Shown here one piece after another: positions 26,360 through 36,100 of a DNA stretch of 64,000 nucleotides (position 1 is its first letter; every line of letters begins with the position of its first letter). The position numbers were made by a program, and so were the translations under genes. Source of the stretch: Bradyrhizobium mercantei (GTDB lineage Bacteria; Pseudomonadota; Alphaproteobacteria; Rhizobiales; Xanthobacteraceae); the NCBI RefSeq assembly GCF_001982635.1, contig NZ_MKFI01000001.1:780781-844780 (forward strand). Reading direction: 5' to 3'. The notes under the pieces were generated by a model. The model saw only the letters and a list, made by a program, of their open reading frames with translations, did not search any database and was not told the origin of the DNA.

Positions 26360-26767
26360 TTAGCGGCTGGAACGTTTCGGCAGCTTCGGCAGCTTGCTCG
26401 GGTTGAACTTCGGCAGCGGCAGATCCGGCGGCGGCTCGGGCGGCACGTCGTTGCTCGGCATCAGGGTCACTTCGAAAGCGAGGTCGGGCACCGCATCGGC
26501 CCTGCCCTTGCAGACCGCGATCGGCCCGCTCCAGGCACCCTCGAGCCGCACCACGAGATCGTCGGTGCCGAACACGGTTGAGCCTTCGTTGGAGTGCCGC
26601 CTGGTGGTGAGAACCGCGGAGAAGCGCTCGCCGTCGACTTCATAGGTGCCGCTGTAGAGCATGACCGCGTCGCTGCCCCACAGCCTGCCGTCGGCGACGT
26701 GCACGATGCCGGTGCCGTTGGCGAGCGACGTTCGAAACCATGCCGCATAGGTGCCGTTCTTGAGCAT
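26360..26767 (-). CDS. GrlR-like small protein with Pro-rich tail
   Basis: This 135-residue protein reads MLKNGTYAAWFRTSLANGTG, then GRLWGSDAVMLYSGTYEVDGERF, matching the beta-barrel fold annotated as GrlR-type regulator in other alphaproteobacteria. The C-terminal 35 residues are Pro/Lys-rich (PPPDLPLPKFNPSK). It has no signal peptide. The start at 26767 follows GGAG; ATG 26782 is an alternative. A regulatory role is not supported by context. Confidence 0.65.
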   Translation of the reverse strand: MLKNGTYAAWFRTSLANGTGIVHVADGRLWGSDAVMLYSGTYEVDGERFSAVLTTRRHSNEGSTVFGTDDLVVRLEGAWSGPIAVCKGRADAVPDLAFEVTLMPSNDVPPEPPPDLPLPKFNPSKLPKLPKRSSR

Positions 26768-26853
26768 GGAGCCTGTCTCCATCTGCTCCGTTTTACCGCA
26801 AACGATCTGGGCATCGTTGCGTTAACGGGCGGTGAAGGAACCCGGCTCTGCGC

Positions 26854-27651
26854 TCATTGGCCGTCGATCTGCCGTCCCATGATGGCGATCGCCTTCTGAT
26901 AGACCCCGGCGGCGTTCCATGCCTCGATCGCGGCGAAGTTGGGTTCCCCGGGCTGATATCCGGCGCCGGCGCGCCAGCCATGGGCGCGCAGGAAGTTCGC
27001 CGTCGAGCTCAGCGCATTGGCCGCGACATCGAGATTGCCGGTGCCATAGTTGAGCACGTTCTTCGGCATGAACTGGGTCTGGCCGATCTCACCATGCATC
27101 GAGCCGCGCGTGCTGCCGGACAAGGTGCCGCGGTCGATCAGCTTCAGCGCCGCATAGAGCTGGTCGGTGAAGAAATCCGGACGGCGGCAGTCATAGGCAA
27201 GGGTCGCGATCGACGACAGCATGTTCTGGTTGCCGCGCTGGCTGCCAAAACCGCTCTCCATCCCCCAGATCGCGATCAGCGGTCCCGGCGGCACGCCGTA
27301 GCGCTGCTGGATCGAGGCGAACATCGCCGCCTGCGACTGCTTCAGCGAACGGCCGCGCGCCACGATGGTCGCAGATCCGCGCTTGGCCATGAACTGCTCG
27401 AGCGACAGGCCGAAGCTGCGCTGGCCGCGATCGGCGGCGATCGTCGCGCTGGCGTAATGCGTCTGCATCAGCGCGTCGATCGCGGTGGCACCGACGCCCT
27501 TGGCCCTCGCCTCACCGGCGAATTGCTCCTTCCAGGCTTCGAACCCGCCAGGCCCGTTGCCGCACTGCGCCGCTTTCGCCTCGGCACCCAGCGTTGCAAC
27601 CATCACGACGATGGCGAGCGCCGACGTCGCAACCTGCCAGCCCCTGATCAT
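26854..27651 (-). CDS. Periplasmic lytic murein transglycosylase (MltB family)
   Basis: This enzyme cleaves the MurNAc-GlcNAc bond of peptidoglycan. The protein of 265 residues has a signal peptide (MIRGWQVATSALAIVVMVA... ending AKAA), catalytic Glu in IAIWGMESGFGSQRGNQN and the family motif GEIGQTQFMPKNVLNYGT. ATG 27651 has a clear AGGAGG and gives the signal peptide, so the much longer open frame is rejected. It lacks the C-terminal peptidoglycan-binding domain found in some relatives. Confidence 0.93.
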   Translation of the reverse strand: MIRGWQVATSALAIVVMVATLGAEAKAAQCGNGPGGFEAWKEQFAGEARAKGVGATAIDALMQTHYASATIAADRGQRSFGLSLEQFMAKRGSATIVARGRSLKQSQAAMFASIQQRYGVPPGPLIAIWGMESGFGSQRGNQNMLSSIATLAYDCRRPDFFTDQLYAALKLIDRGTLSGSTRGSMHGEIGQTQFMPKNVLNYGTGNLDVAANALSSTANFLRAHGWRAGAGYQPGEPNFAAIEAWNAAGVYQKAIAIMGRQIDGQ

Positions 27652-27830
27652 CCGAAACCTCCTGCGCAATGTGCCGCCGCCCCTTGCGGGCGCGGCGCTG
27701 ACGATGGCCTGAAATAGATGACCCGGCGATGAACGATCCGCCTCAGATTCGGCCGCTGACCGCCACGATATGTCGGCCGTGGCGGGTTGACCATCCCGGC
27801 CGATAGCCCGGATGAGTCCATGTTCGCAGC

Positions 27831-27953
27831 CGTCGTCCTGGCGAAAGCCAGGACCCATAACCACCGAATTCGGTGATGAAGGGGATCGCGGCCCCAGCGT
27901 CGCGCATCAATTAAGATTTGGGGTAATGGGTCCTGGCTTTCGCCAGGACGACG
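27831..27953. repeat. Inverted pair of Bradyrhizobium-type palindromic repeats
   Basis: Two 28-bp elements (27831-27858 and 27926-27953) are perfect inverted copies. Each contains its own hairpin, GTCCTGGC-GAAA-GCCAGGAC. They lie in a gene-free stretch downstream of a short operon. This is the bilateral layout of REP-type elements. Confidence 0.85.
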
Positions 27954-27997
27954 ATAAGGATAGTTCTCGATTCATCGTCTCACGCCACGCGGTGTCA

Positions 27998-28016
27998 TCA
28001 CCCGCGAAAGCGGTGA
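27998..28016. repeat. Second-type short hairpin repeat
   Basis: The sequence TCACCCGCGAAAGCGGTGA folds as a 7-bp stem with a GAAA loop and one bulge. It sits just after the REP pair and resembles a separate repeat family common between genes of Bradyrhizobium. Confidence 0.5.
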
Positions 28017-28073
28017 CCCAGTATTCCAGAGGCAGCAGTGCTCGGCGTTCTGGATCGGCCGATCGAAAATGCG

Positions 28074-28301
28074 CTAGGGCACATCGCCTCGTCGCTTCGG
28101 GCCAACGGTCTGCGGCCGGTTGAGGAAGAACTCGCGGTTGCCGAGCGCGGTTTCCGCATACTGGTCGATCGCCACGATGATCGCCTGCACGTGTTGAAAG
28201 CACCAGCCTTCCCGCGTCGCCATGTGCCGGACCTCGGCCAGCGCCTTGATCCAGGGCGCGTGATCATCGCTGTCGTGGAAATACCGAAGCGGCTCTCTCA
28301 T
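28074..28301 (-). CDS. Small conserved-looking protein, third gene of LexA-box operon
   Basis: This 75-residue soluble protein (MREPLRYFHDSDDHAPWIKA, then EGWCFQHVQAIIVAIDQYAE) has no recognised domain. Its start overlaps the preceding ORF by 38 bp, so it is probably co-translated. The mid-part is helical with a conserved-looking Cys/His pair. No function can be assigned. Confidence 0.65.
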   Translation of the reverse strand: MREPLRYFHDSDDHAPWIKALAEVRHMATREGWCFQHVQAIIVAIDQYAETALGNREFFLNRPQTVGPKRRGDVP

Positions 28302-28464
28302 CGTTCCTCCGGCACATCACGTCTTCCAGCTCGGCGCGCTTGCGCGACAGCAAAAGCTGCACGGATGCGCTGTCGCGTCCGGCCCGCCTGAGCTGGTTCA
28401 TGGATGAATCAAGTGCGCGCAATTCGGCGCGCAGCCGCGCTATCCTGACGATGTCATCACGCAC
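28264..28464 (-). CDS. Small coiled-coil-like protein, second gene of LexA-box operon
   Basis: Starting at GTG 28464, which overlaps the upstream stop codon region, this 66-residue protein reads VRDDIVRIARLRAELRALDS and LLLSRKRAELEDVMCRR, a basic helical pattern. A longer frame from 28548 is possible but its N-terminus is Arg-rich and overlaps the first gene. No domain is recognised. Confidence 0.55.
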   Translation of the reverse strand: MRDDIVRIARLRAELRALDSSMNQLRRAGRDSASVQLLLSRKRAELEDVMCRRNDERAASVFPRQR

Positions 28465-28753
28465 GCGCTTCGCCGGCGACGCGTTCCGGCTTCGCCGGGC
28501 GAATGAACGCAATCGTCGCGGCGCGGCGGCGCGGAGCAACGCTCGCATGCACGATGATCGGCTCGCGGTCGCCCAGCACGCCGCGCTCCTCGACCAGACG
28601 GCTCATGACCAGCCGCATCTTGAGGAGGTCCCCGGCGACGAAGGTGCAGTCCTCATCCCGGTCGATCTGCTGGCGCATGATGGCTTCGGCCTCGAGCATG
28701 CTGACGCGCAATGCCCTGATCTGCCTGCGAATTTCGCTGATACGGTTGTCCAT
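28457..28753 (-). CDS. Small helical protein, first gene of LexA-box operon
   Basis: This 98-residue protein reads MDNRISEIRRQIRALRVSML and LLKMRLVMSRLVEERGVLGD, likely a short coiled coil, followed by a basic tail. AGGAGG lies just before the ATG. An exact GAAC-N7-GAAC LexA box is 33-47 bp upstream, so SOS induction is likely. The function is unknown. Confidence 0.7.
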   Translation of the reverse strand: MDNRISEIRRQIRALRVSMLEAEAIMRQQIDRDEDCTFVAGDLLKMRLVMSRLVEERGVLGDREPIIVHASVAPRRRAATIAFIRPAKPERVAGEARA

Positions 28754-28785
28754 GGCGGCCTCCTATTCACGGTGGAAGGCAATAA

Positions 28786-28800
28786 GAACAAAACAAGAAC
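28786..28800 (-). promoter_or_regulatory. Alphaproteobacterial LexA box
   Basis: GAAC-AAAACAA-GAAC on the plus strand reads GTTC-N7-GTTC on the minus strand, the exact direct-repeat LexA site of alphaproteobacteria. It lies just upstream of the three-gene small-ORF operon. Confidence 0.75.
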
Positions 28801-29109
28801 ATAAAGTCAAGGATACAAAGTCAACCCGACGAAGCCGGCGCGTCATGACTTTGTCGATCGAAACGCGGGCGGCGCGCGTTTCCCGCGCCGGGAACCATCA
28901 CCGTTCTCACGAATTCAACGTGAGGGTGTCAGACATCAAGCCAGATCAGGAGAGCTACGCAGCGCGCGCTTGGAGCGGGGATCGCGGCGAGCGAGAGCAA
29001 AACACCGGCAACGCGGTGAGATCGCGACAGACCATCACAGCCGGCAGCCTCGTTGATCTGCTGCACCGACAAACCGCCGACACATGGCTGTGGAACACTA
29101 GGTCAATAG

Positions 29110-29135
29110 AACTTGTCTACCCAAATAGACAAGTT
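29110..29135. promoter_or_regulatory. Perfect 10-bp inverted repeat before NUDIX gene
   Basis: AACTTGTCTA (29110-29119) and TAGACAAGTT (29126-29135) are separated by CCCAAA. The element ends 38 bp before the NUDIX ATG and overlaps promoter-like sequence. It has the form of a TetR- or GntR-type operator, but no such regulator is adjacent. Confidence 0.6.
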
Positions 29136-29173
29136 AGAATGAAATCGATTCTGTTTTCGATATTGCGCAGTAC

Positions 29174-29551
29174 ATGACCAAGTCCTCCAAACTGGTTGCC
29201 GCGAAGCGCGGCAAGGTCCTTCTGGTTCGACGTCGATCTGACGGGCTGTGGATGTTCCCCGGCGGCCGTCGGCGCGCGCGCGAGACCGGGAAGGATTGCC
29301 TCAAGCGCGAGATCAAGGAAGAGCTGCCGAAGCTCAAGCTCGGTCGGCTCAGCCTCTGGAAGGAAGTGACGGCCAAGAACAAGCGTTCGGGCCGCAGGAT
29401 GAGCGACGCGATCTTCATCGCCAAGAACGCCAAGGGACGGCTGGCGATCGGCGACAAGAAGGAGATCGATCGCGCCGCCTGGCAGAAGCCCCGCGGAATC
29501 CGCCTGACCGCGACCTCGCGCTATATCCGCGACCGGCTGTTTCCGAGATAG
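29174..29551 (+). CDS. NUDIX hydrolase
   Basis: This 125-residue hydrolase of nucleoside diphosphate-linked substrates has the NUDIX box GGRRRARETGKDCLKREIKEEL at about residues 33-55, with the metal-binding REIKEE core present. Residues around it are strongly basic (many Lys/Arg), as in diphosphoinositol/Ap4A-type relatives. The substrate cannot be told. It stands alone with a perfect inverted repeat in its promoter. Confidence 0.88.
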   Translation: MTKSSKLVAAKRGKVLLVRRRSDGLWMFPGGRRRARETGKDCLKREIKEELPKLKLGRLSLWKEVTAKNKRSGRRMSDAIFIAKNAKGRLAIGDKKEIDRAAWQKPRGIRLTATSRYIRDRLFPR

Positions 29552-29693
29552 CAGCGGCGCCGGCGGTAAGCGGCGCGCATTGCGCAAGAGTACCAATCGG
29601 TTCTGCCGCTACGCCGTTTGGCGGTCTTGAGGAGTTCCCGTCGCATCCCAAATCGGCATCCGTATTCAGCATCACCGGACATGGGAGCATCCG

Positions 29694-29874
29694 ATGAAGG
29701 ACATGAAGGCACACTTGGAGAAGCTTCTTGTCGAGGCCGAGGAGTGCGAACTGATCAGCAGGCTGGCGACCGACGCGACCAAGAAAGCCCTGTTCGCCAA
29801 GCTCGCCGAACATCCGAGCACTGGCGGTTGAAGTGGAGCGAACCATGACCGCATCAAAGCCGCCGGACGCGTAA
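29694..29874 (+). pseudogene. Small alpha-helical protein with late frameshift
   Basis: The frame from ATG 29694 reads MKDMKAHLEKLLVEAEECEL, then TKKALFAKLAEH, and stops at 29831 after PSTGG. In the next frame the sequence continues RALAVEVERTMTASKPPDA to a TAA at 29874, which matches how this family of small rhizobial proteins normally ends (LA-x-EVE). A single-base change in the codons just after LAEH therefore looks like a frameshift; a sequencing error is the alternative. Confidence 0.6.
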
Positions 29875-29946
29875 GACCCCCTGTCCCCCAGGGAACACTT
29901 CGACCCATCCGCACGTTATCTGCGATTGGATTTCGAGGAGGATTGC

Positions 29947-30078
29947 GTGAAAGGGCTATTGATTGCCGTAGGCATTATTTTGGTTCTTTACATCGCCGAT
30001 CAGCACTTCAACCACGGTCAATACACCGACGCGGTCCAGCGCATGGCCCGGCAGATGAGGCATTCCTTCGGGGTATGA
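29947..30078 (+). CDS. 43-residue single-span membrane protein
   Basis: This peptide starts at GTG with AGGAGG six bases upstream. One hydrophobic segment (GLLIAVGIILVLYIAD) covers residues 3-18, followed by a polar tail ending RQMRHSFGV. It is typical of small inner-membrane proteins of rhizobia. No function is known. Confidence 0.65.
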   Translation: MKGLLIAVGIILVLYIADQHFNHGQYTDAVQRMARQMRHSFGV

Positions 30079-30268
30079 GGTCGCCTCGGCGCACGCGCGC
30101 CGGATCGCGCCGCACGAGAGAAACGATCCCAGCGAAAGCGGGACCCTCCTTCGTTCCCACGTCCTGCCGCCAAGTCGCCGTTGCCAAGCGGCTCCTCTGG
30201 CCCTTAAAAATATCCTTGGTGAAGAACATCCCCGCCCAGAGGGCGGATGCGAGCATGCCAGGAGTGAC

Positions 30269-31624
30269 GTGAACGTACCCGGACCACGACATAGCCAGAA
30301 TGCCTTCAGAATGAACTTCCTCTCCAACCGCCAGCGGCGGCTGTTCCGACTGGTCTCCGCGCGTTGGCAGCGCCGCGCCATCTTCCTGTTGGGCGGCATT
30401 GCGGTCGGTGCGGCGGCGGTCGCGCTCGCCCAGCTCGCGGATCTGGCGCAGATCGCCTTTGGCGCAGTGGTATCGCGTTTCCATTATGCCTCGCTGGTGC
30501 TGACACCCGCAGGCTTCGCCCTCTCGGTCTTTCTGACCAATCGCTTTTTCCAGAATGCGCAAGGCAGCGGCATCCCGCAGGCCATCGCGGCACGCCATTT
30601 GACCGACCAGACCGCGCGCGAGAGTCTGGTTTCGTTGCGCGTGGCGGCCGGCAAGATCCTGCTGACCCTGTTCGGCCTGCTGTGCGGAGCATCGGTCGGG
30701 CGCGAGGGGCCGACGGTGCAGATCGGCGCGTCGATCATGTTCGCGCTCGGCCGCTTCTCGCCCCGCCGTCAACCCGGCCTGATCCTGGCCGGTGCGGCCG
30801 CAGGCGTCGCGGCCGCCTTCAACACCCCGCTGGCCGGGATCGTGTTCGGCATCGAGGAGATGAGCCGTGCCTTCGAGACGCGGACCTCCAGCCTGATCAT
30901 CGGCGCGGTGATCGCCGCCGGCCTGACGTCGCTCGCCTTGATGGGCAACTACACCTATTTCGGCACCAGCGCGACAGGCTTGCGCAACGGCACCGACTGG
31001 CTCGCAATCCCGCTTTGCGGCGTGGCCGGAGGTCTGGCGGGCGGCCTGTTCAGCCGCATCCTGATCGTCATGGCGCGCGGATTTGCCAATCCAGCCGGAC
31101 GCGCGATCAAGCGCTATCCGATCGGCTTCGCCGCCGTCTGCGGACTGGCCGCAGCGATCTGCGGAATTGCTTCCGATGGGGCGATCTACGGGACGGGATA
31201 TCAGCAGGTCAAATCCGCGCTCGAAGCCGGATCGCAATTGCCCCAAAGCTTCAGCGTGTGGAAATTCCTGGCGACCACGTTCGCCTCGATCAGCGGCATG
31301 CCGGGCGGCATCTTCGCGCCCTCGCTTGCGGTCGGCGCCGGGCTCGGCTCCAACATCGCCCCGCTGTTTCACGGCGCGCCGCTGCCGGCCATCATGCTGC
31401 TCGGCATGGTTTCGTATTTCGCGGGCGTCGTTCAGGCGCCGATCACGGCCTTCGTGATCGTCACCGAGATGACCGACAATCACGCGATGGTGGTGCCGCT
31501 GATGGCCGCGGCCCTGATCGCGCATGCGAGTTCGAAGCTGATCTGCAAGGAAGGCGTCTATCACGCCCTCGCCAAGGGGTTCATCGAGCGGGCTGCGCCG
31601 GCGCAGCCGACGACACCGGCCTAG
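30269..31624 (+). CDS. ClC-family chloride/proton antiporter
   Basis: This 451-residue membrane protein carries the ClC selectivity sequences in order: GSGIPQ at about residue 100, GREGP with the gating Glu at about 150, and GMPGGIFAPSLAVGA at about 350. The internal proton Glu is in FGIEEMSRAF. Presence of both Glu residues favours an H+/Cl- exchanger over a channel. It lacks a C-terminal CBS domain. GTG 30269 has AGGAG upstream; ATG 30311 is an alternative. Confidence 0.93.
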   Translation: MNVPGPRHSQNAFRMNFLSNRQRRLFRLVSARWQRRAIFLLGGIAVGAAAVALAQLADLAQIAFGAVVSRFHYASLVLTPAGFALSVFLTNRFFQNAQGSGIPQAIAARHLTDQTARESLVSLRVAAGKILLTLFGLLCGASVGREGPTVQIGASIMFALGRFSPRRQPGLILAGAAAGVAAAFNTPLAGIVFGIEEMSRAFETRTSSLIIGAVIAAGLTSLALMGNYTYFGTSATGLRNGTDWLAIPLCGVAGGLAGGLFSRILIVMARGFANPAGRAIKRYPIGFAAVCGLAAAICGIASDGAIYGTGYQQVKSALEAGSQLPQSFSVWKFLATTFASISGMPGGIFAPSLAVGAGLGSNIAPLFHGAPLPAIMLLGMVSYFAGVVQAPITAFVIVTEMTDNHAMVVPLMAAALIAHASSKLICKEGVYHALAKGFIERAAPAQPTTPA

Positions 31625-31643
31625 ATTTCCGGCCGCTCAGGCG

Positions 31644-32834
31644 TCAGCCGTTATAGGCAAACAGCTCGATCGGCTCGCTGAAGCCGCGCACCGCATGCTC
31701 GCCGACATGTTCGAGCGCGAAATCGTGCTCGACAAGGTCTGCGAAGGCGCGCGACAGCAGCACCGTCTTTTTCAACTGCTTGGTCAGCGCTTCGAGGCGC
31801 GAGGCCATGTTCACCGCGGGGCCGATCACGGTGAAATCGAGCCGGCTGCGCGATCCGATATTGCCGTACATGACATCGCCGACATGAACGCCGATGCCGT
31901 AATTCATCGGCGCCCGGCCCATCATGCTGTTCTTTTCGCTGAGCGCCGCCATCGCCTCCCGCGCCTCGGACACGGCGTGCAGCAGATTGGCGCAGGCCCT
32001 GGGTTCGCTGAGCGGGAAAATCGCGAGCAGTCCGTCGCCGATGAATTTCAGGATTTCCCCGCCATGCCGCGCAATCGGCTCCGACATCGCGTCGAAATAA
32101 TCGTTGAGGAGATCGATGACGTCGTCGCGCGGCCAGGAGTCCGAGATCCGGGTGAAATCGCGCAAGTCGCAGATCATGATCGCGGCGCGGACCGTGGTCC
32201 CGGTGCCCCGCCGCGTCGCGCCGGCCAAAATCATCTCGCCGGCATGGGCGCCGACATAGGTCTCGAGCAGCGTCCGCGCCAGGCGGTTCTTCATCCGGAT
32301 CTCGCTGACCAGCGCCAGCACCGGCAGCACCTTCATCAGGCTGGCGATATGGGCGTCATCGAATCCGCCGGCACGGTCGGTCGCGAAGGTCACGACATGC
32401 CGCTTGCCGAGCGTATGCAGCAGCGGCCATGCCACATAGTCGGTCAGGCCTTGCGCCCGCATCTCGTCATAGAGCGCGTGCGTGCGGCGGGGATCGCGCG
32501 CGAGCCGCTCGCGCACCTCGGTGGCGCCCTGGTGGATCTCGTAGACCGGGCTGCCGATATACTCCGATCGCTGCTGGACATCGTAGTCGACCCGCGTGAT
32601 CTCGGCCTCGCGCTTGCCGTCGCCCCAGATGATCCGGGCGCCGAGCCATTGCGGATGCTGGATCAGGAGATTCATCGTCGCCCGCTTGAGCGGGATGCCG
32701 GTGTTCTGTAACCGGATGCAGAGCTCGGCGAAGATATTGTCGATGAAGCGCTGGTCGCGGGTCTCGTTGGTCAGCCACGCCACAACGTCGCCGTCGGACT
32801 GCGGCGTGACGGACTCGATGTTGGGGGCGTTCAT
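31644..32834 (-). CDS. Class III adenylate cyclase
   Basis: This 396-residue soluble cyclase makes cAMP from ATP. The C-terminal catalytic domain (about residues 215-390) has the two metal Asp residues in IMICDLRDFTRI and ILKFIGDGLLAIFP, and DFTVIGPAVNMASRLE with the transition-state Asn/Arg region. The N-terminal 200 residues form a sensor region without recognised motif. ATG 32834 follows GGAG; the longer frame to 32975 is less likely. It converges on the ClC gene with 20 bp between. Confidence 0.9.
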   Translation of the reverse strand: MNAPNIESVTPQSDGDVVAWLTNETRDQRFIDNIFAELCIRLQNTGIPLKRATMNLLIQHPQWLGARIIWGDGKREAEITRVDYDVQQRSEYIGSPVYEIHQGATEVRERLARDPRRTHALYDEMRAQGLTDYVAWPLLHTLGKRHVVTFATDRAGGFDDAHIASLMKVLPVLALVSEIRMKNRLARTLLETYVGAHAGEMILAGATRRGTGTTVRAAIMICDLRDFTRISDSWPRDDVIDLLNDYFDAMSEPIARHGGEILKFIGDGLLAIFPLSEPRACANLLHAVSEAREAMAALSEKNSMMGRAPMNYGIGVHVGDVMYGNIGSRSRLDFTVIGPAVNMASRLEALTKQLKKTVLLSRAFADLVEHDFALEHVGEHAVRGFSEPIELFAYNG

Positions 32835-33196
32835 GGCTGGCTCCGGAGCGGCGGGTTTGACAGACGGTATGTCGTGCTTCTGCCCGGCAACGTCAACGCC
32901 ACCAGCGGTAACGTGATCGCGGGTATCACCGGTCGTGGCCGCCCTGCCCGCTGCGTTCCCCATCCGCTCGCGCACCGATTTCCATACCCGGCACGGCTCA
33001 ACTGGTTAGCGATCGATTAATTGTAACGCGCGGACGTTGCATGGCGGGCACACCGCGCTTCGTTTCGCTGCCAGCGCCACAAGCTTCATTTGTCAGCTCA
33101 CAGTGAGTCACATAGCGTGACGCACATCCGCAAGGCGGCGAAGGTTTGCCGGAATGCAACCTGCCAGGCGGCGGCAAGAACAAAGGGCTGGGCACC

Positions 33197-36100
33197 ATGC
33201 GCGAATGCATCGGGGCTACGACGATCGCACGACACGTTGGTGACACCACTCTCAATTCACGCCGGACGGAACCGCCGTCCCGCGTCCGCGCGCAGTTCCA
33301 GCGGCTGCTGTTGCTGAGCGCCTCGGTGGCCGCGCTGTCGGCGCTGTCACCGGGCTCGGCCGCGGCGCAGACCTGGACCGGCGCCACCAGCAACGACTGG
33401 ACGGTGGGCTCGAACTGGTCCGGTGGAACGGTGCCGGCCGGAGGCGCAGTCAACATCGCGCCCAATTCAAATGTCGTCCTCGGCGTGAGCCCCGGAGCGA
33501 CCGGCACGACCGGCGCTATGAACGTGCGCGACGCGGTCGGTGGAACGACCAATCTCACAATTCAAAACGGCAGCACGCTGACGAGTTCGAGCTCGATTTC
33601 GATCGGCGATGTCGCAGGTGGTACGGCCTCCGTCAGGGTGACAGGGGCCGGTTCGCAGTTGAACGCCGCCACGATCACCCTGTTCGCCGGCGCCACAAGC
33701 GTGCTCAATGTCACGGACGGTGCGACCGTCAGCACCACAAACAGGCTCATCGTCGGCACCCCGGCGGGCAGCAGCACGGCCACCCTCAACGTCAGCAACG
33801 CTACCATAGTCATGGGCGGCTTCGGCTTTAGCATCAGCAACGCCGGCGGTCAGATAAACTACGACAATGCGACGATCCGCGCTCGCATCAATACCGTGAA
33901 TGCCTCCGCCGGAACGGCGGCCCAGAACAACATCGCCGCCGGCGGACTGACCGTCGATACCAACGGCTTCACCGTTCTCAGCAGCGTCGGCTTCAGCGGG
34001 GTCGGCGGATTGACCAAGATCGGCACCGGCAATTTCATCTTCGGTGGCAGCAGCACTTATACCGGCGAGACGGTGATCCAGCAGGGATCGCTCTCTCTGA
34101 GTGGGGTCGCCGGCTCAAGTGACGCTCTCGCCATTTCAAGCCGTGTGGTCGCCAACGCAACGTTCAATATCTCCAATGTCCCCGACGCCGCCTCGCACAT
34201 CCAGAGCCTCGCCGGCAGCAGTGCCGGCAGCGTCACGCTGGGCGCCAAGGACCTGATCATCACCAACGGGCACGACAGCTTTGCCGGAACGATCAGCGGC
34301 ACCGGCGGCGTGCAGGTCACCGGCGGCACGCAGGCGTTCTCCAGCGCCCAAGCCTACACCGGCGCGACCACGATCACGACGGGCACGCTGGCGCTATCAG
34401 GCGCCGGTGACATTTCCGCTTCCAGCCAGGTGATCGCCAACGGCACGTTCTCGATCGCCGGGCTTTCCGGCGCGGGCACCAACATCCAGCGGCTGTCCGG
34501 CAGCGGCAGCGTCGATCTCGGCGCCAAGACGCTGACGCTCACCGCCGCGAACGATACGTTCGCCGGTGCGATCGGCGGCAGCGGTGGGCTGACGCTCGCG
34601 GGCGGCACACAAACGCTGTCCGGCGCCAACACCTATGGCGGCGTGACCACGATCTCAGCGGGCACGCTGGCACTGACCGGCACCGGGTCGATCAGCAATT
34701 CCAGCCATGTGGTGGCGAATGCGGCGTTCGACATCTCCGGCCTCGCGGGCACCGGCACCGCGATCCAGAGTCTCGCCGGCAACGGCAATGTCGCGCTCGG
34801 CGGCAAGACACTGATCATCACCAATGGCAGCGATACTTTCGCCGGCGCGATCGGCGGCACCGGCGGGCTCGCGCTGACCGGCGGCACGCAGACGCTCTCG
34901 GGGAGAAATACCTATGGCGGCGCGACCACGCTCACCGGCGGCAAGCTGCGCGCAGGTACGGCCGATGCGTTCAGCGCGGCATCCACATTTGCCGCCAGTG
35001 CGAGCAGCACGGTCGACCTTAACGGCTTCAGCCAGATCGTGGGGGCGCTCAGCAATGCCGGCACCGTCAGGTTCGGCGCGACGCCCGGCACAGCGCTGAC
35101 GGTTGTCGGCAACTACGCCGGCAACGGCGGCACGCTGCTGTTCAACACCGTGCTCGGCGGCGACGGCTCGGCGACCGACCGGCTCTTGGTCGGCGGAAGC
35201 ACATCGGGCACCTCGACCGTGAGGATCAACAACGCGGGCGGCGGCGGCGCGCAGACCGTCGACGGCATCAAGCTGATCGACGTGTTCGGTGCCTCCAACG
35301 GCAGCTTCACGCTGGCGGGTAATTATTCGCTGCAAGGCCAGCAGGCGATCGTCGCCGGCGCCTATGCCTACACGCTGCAGAAGAACGGCATCTCGACGCC
35401 GACGGACGGCGACTGGTATCTGCGCTCCAGCCTGGTCAATCCGCCCAGTGATCCGGCCGCACCGACGACGTCCGCGGGTCCGTTGTACCAGCCCGGCGTG
35501 CCGCTGTATGAGAACTACGGCCAGGTGCTGCTCGGCATGAACGCGCTGCCGTCGATGCAGGAGCGCGTCGGCAACCGCTATTGGGGCGGCAATGGCGGCC
35601 CGAGCGAGGCGATGGCGCGGATGGGCGTCACGCCGGCGGCGCAGGCCGACAGTTCATGGACGCAATCGGCGTTCTGGGGCCGCGTCGAGGGCGGACAGAC
35701 CAGCCTGCGGCCGTCGAACACCACGGGCTCGACCTTGAACAGCGACGACTTCAAGGCACAGGCCGGGCTCGACGGCCTCGCGCTCGAGAACGGCTACGGC
35801 CGCCTGATCGTCGGCCTCACGCTGCAATACGGCCTGACCACGGCGTATGTGAACTCGCTGTTCGGCAGCGGCCGCATCCGCGCCGAGGGCACCGGCGTCG
35901 GCGCCACCGCTACCTGGTACGGCGACAACGGGGTCTATCTCGACGGCCAGATGCAGACCATGTTCTATCGCGGCGATCTCACCTCCGACCTCGTCGGCAG
36001 CATGACCCATGGCAATGAAGGTCTCGGTTACGCCTTCAGCGTCGAAGGCGGCAAACGCATCAATGTCGGCAACGGCTTCTCGCTGACCCCGCAGGCGCAA

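Noticed and set aside
30008..31564. Long 518-codon minus-strand frame opposite the ClC gene
   Set aside because: Composition is Arg/Asp/Gly/His-rich, typical of a mirror frame in GC-rich DNA, and the ClC motifs are unambiguous on the other strand.
31695..32711. 338-codon plus-strand frame opposite the adenylate cyclase
   Set aside because: Mirror frame of the cyclase; no family motif.
33562..35310. Chain of minus-strand open frames across the autotransporter repeats
   Set aside because: They follow the Gly/Thr/Ser codon repeats of the passenger in antisense and contain only Pro/Ala/Val runs, so they are by-products.
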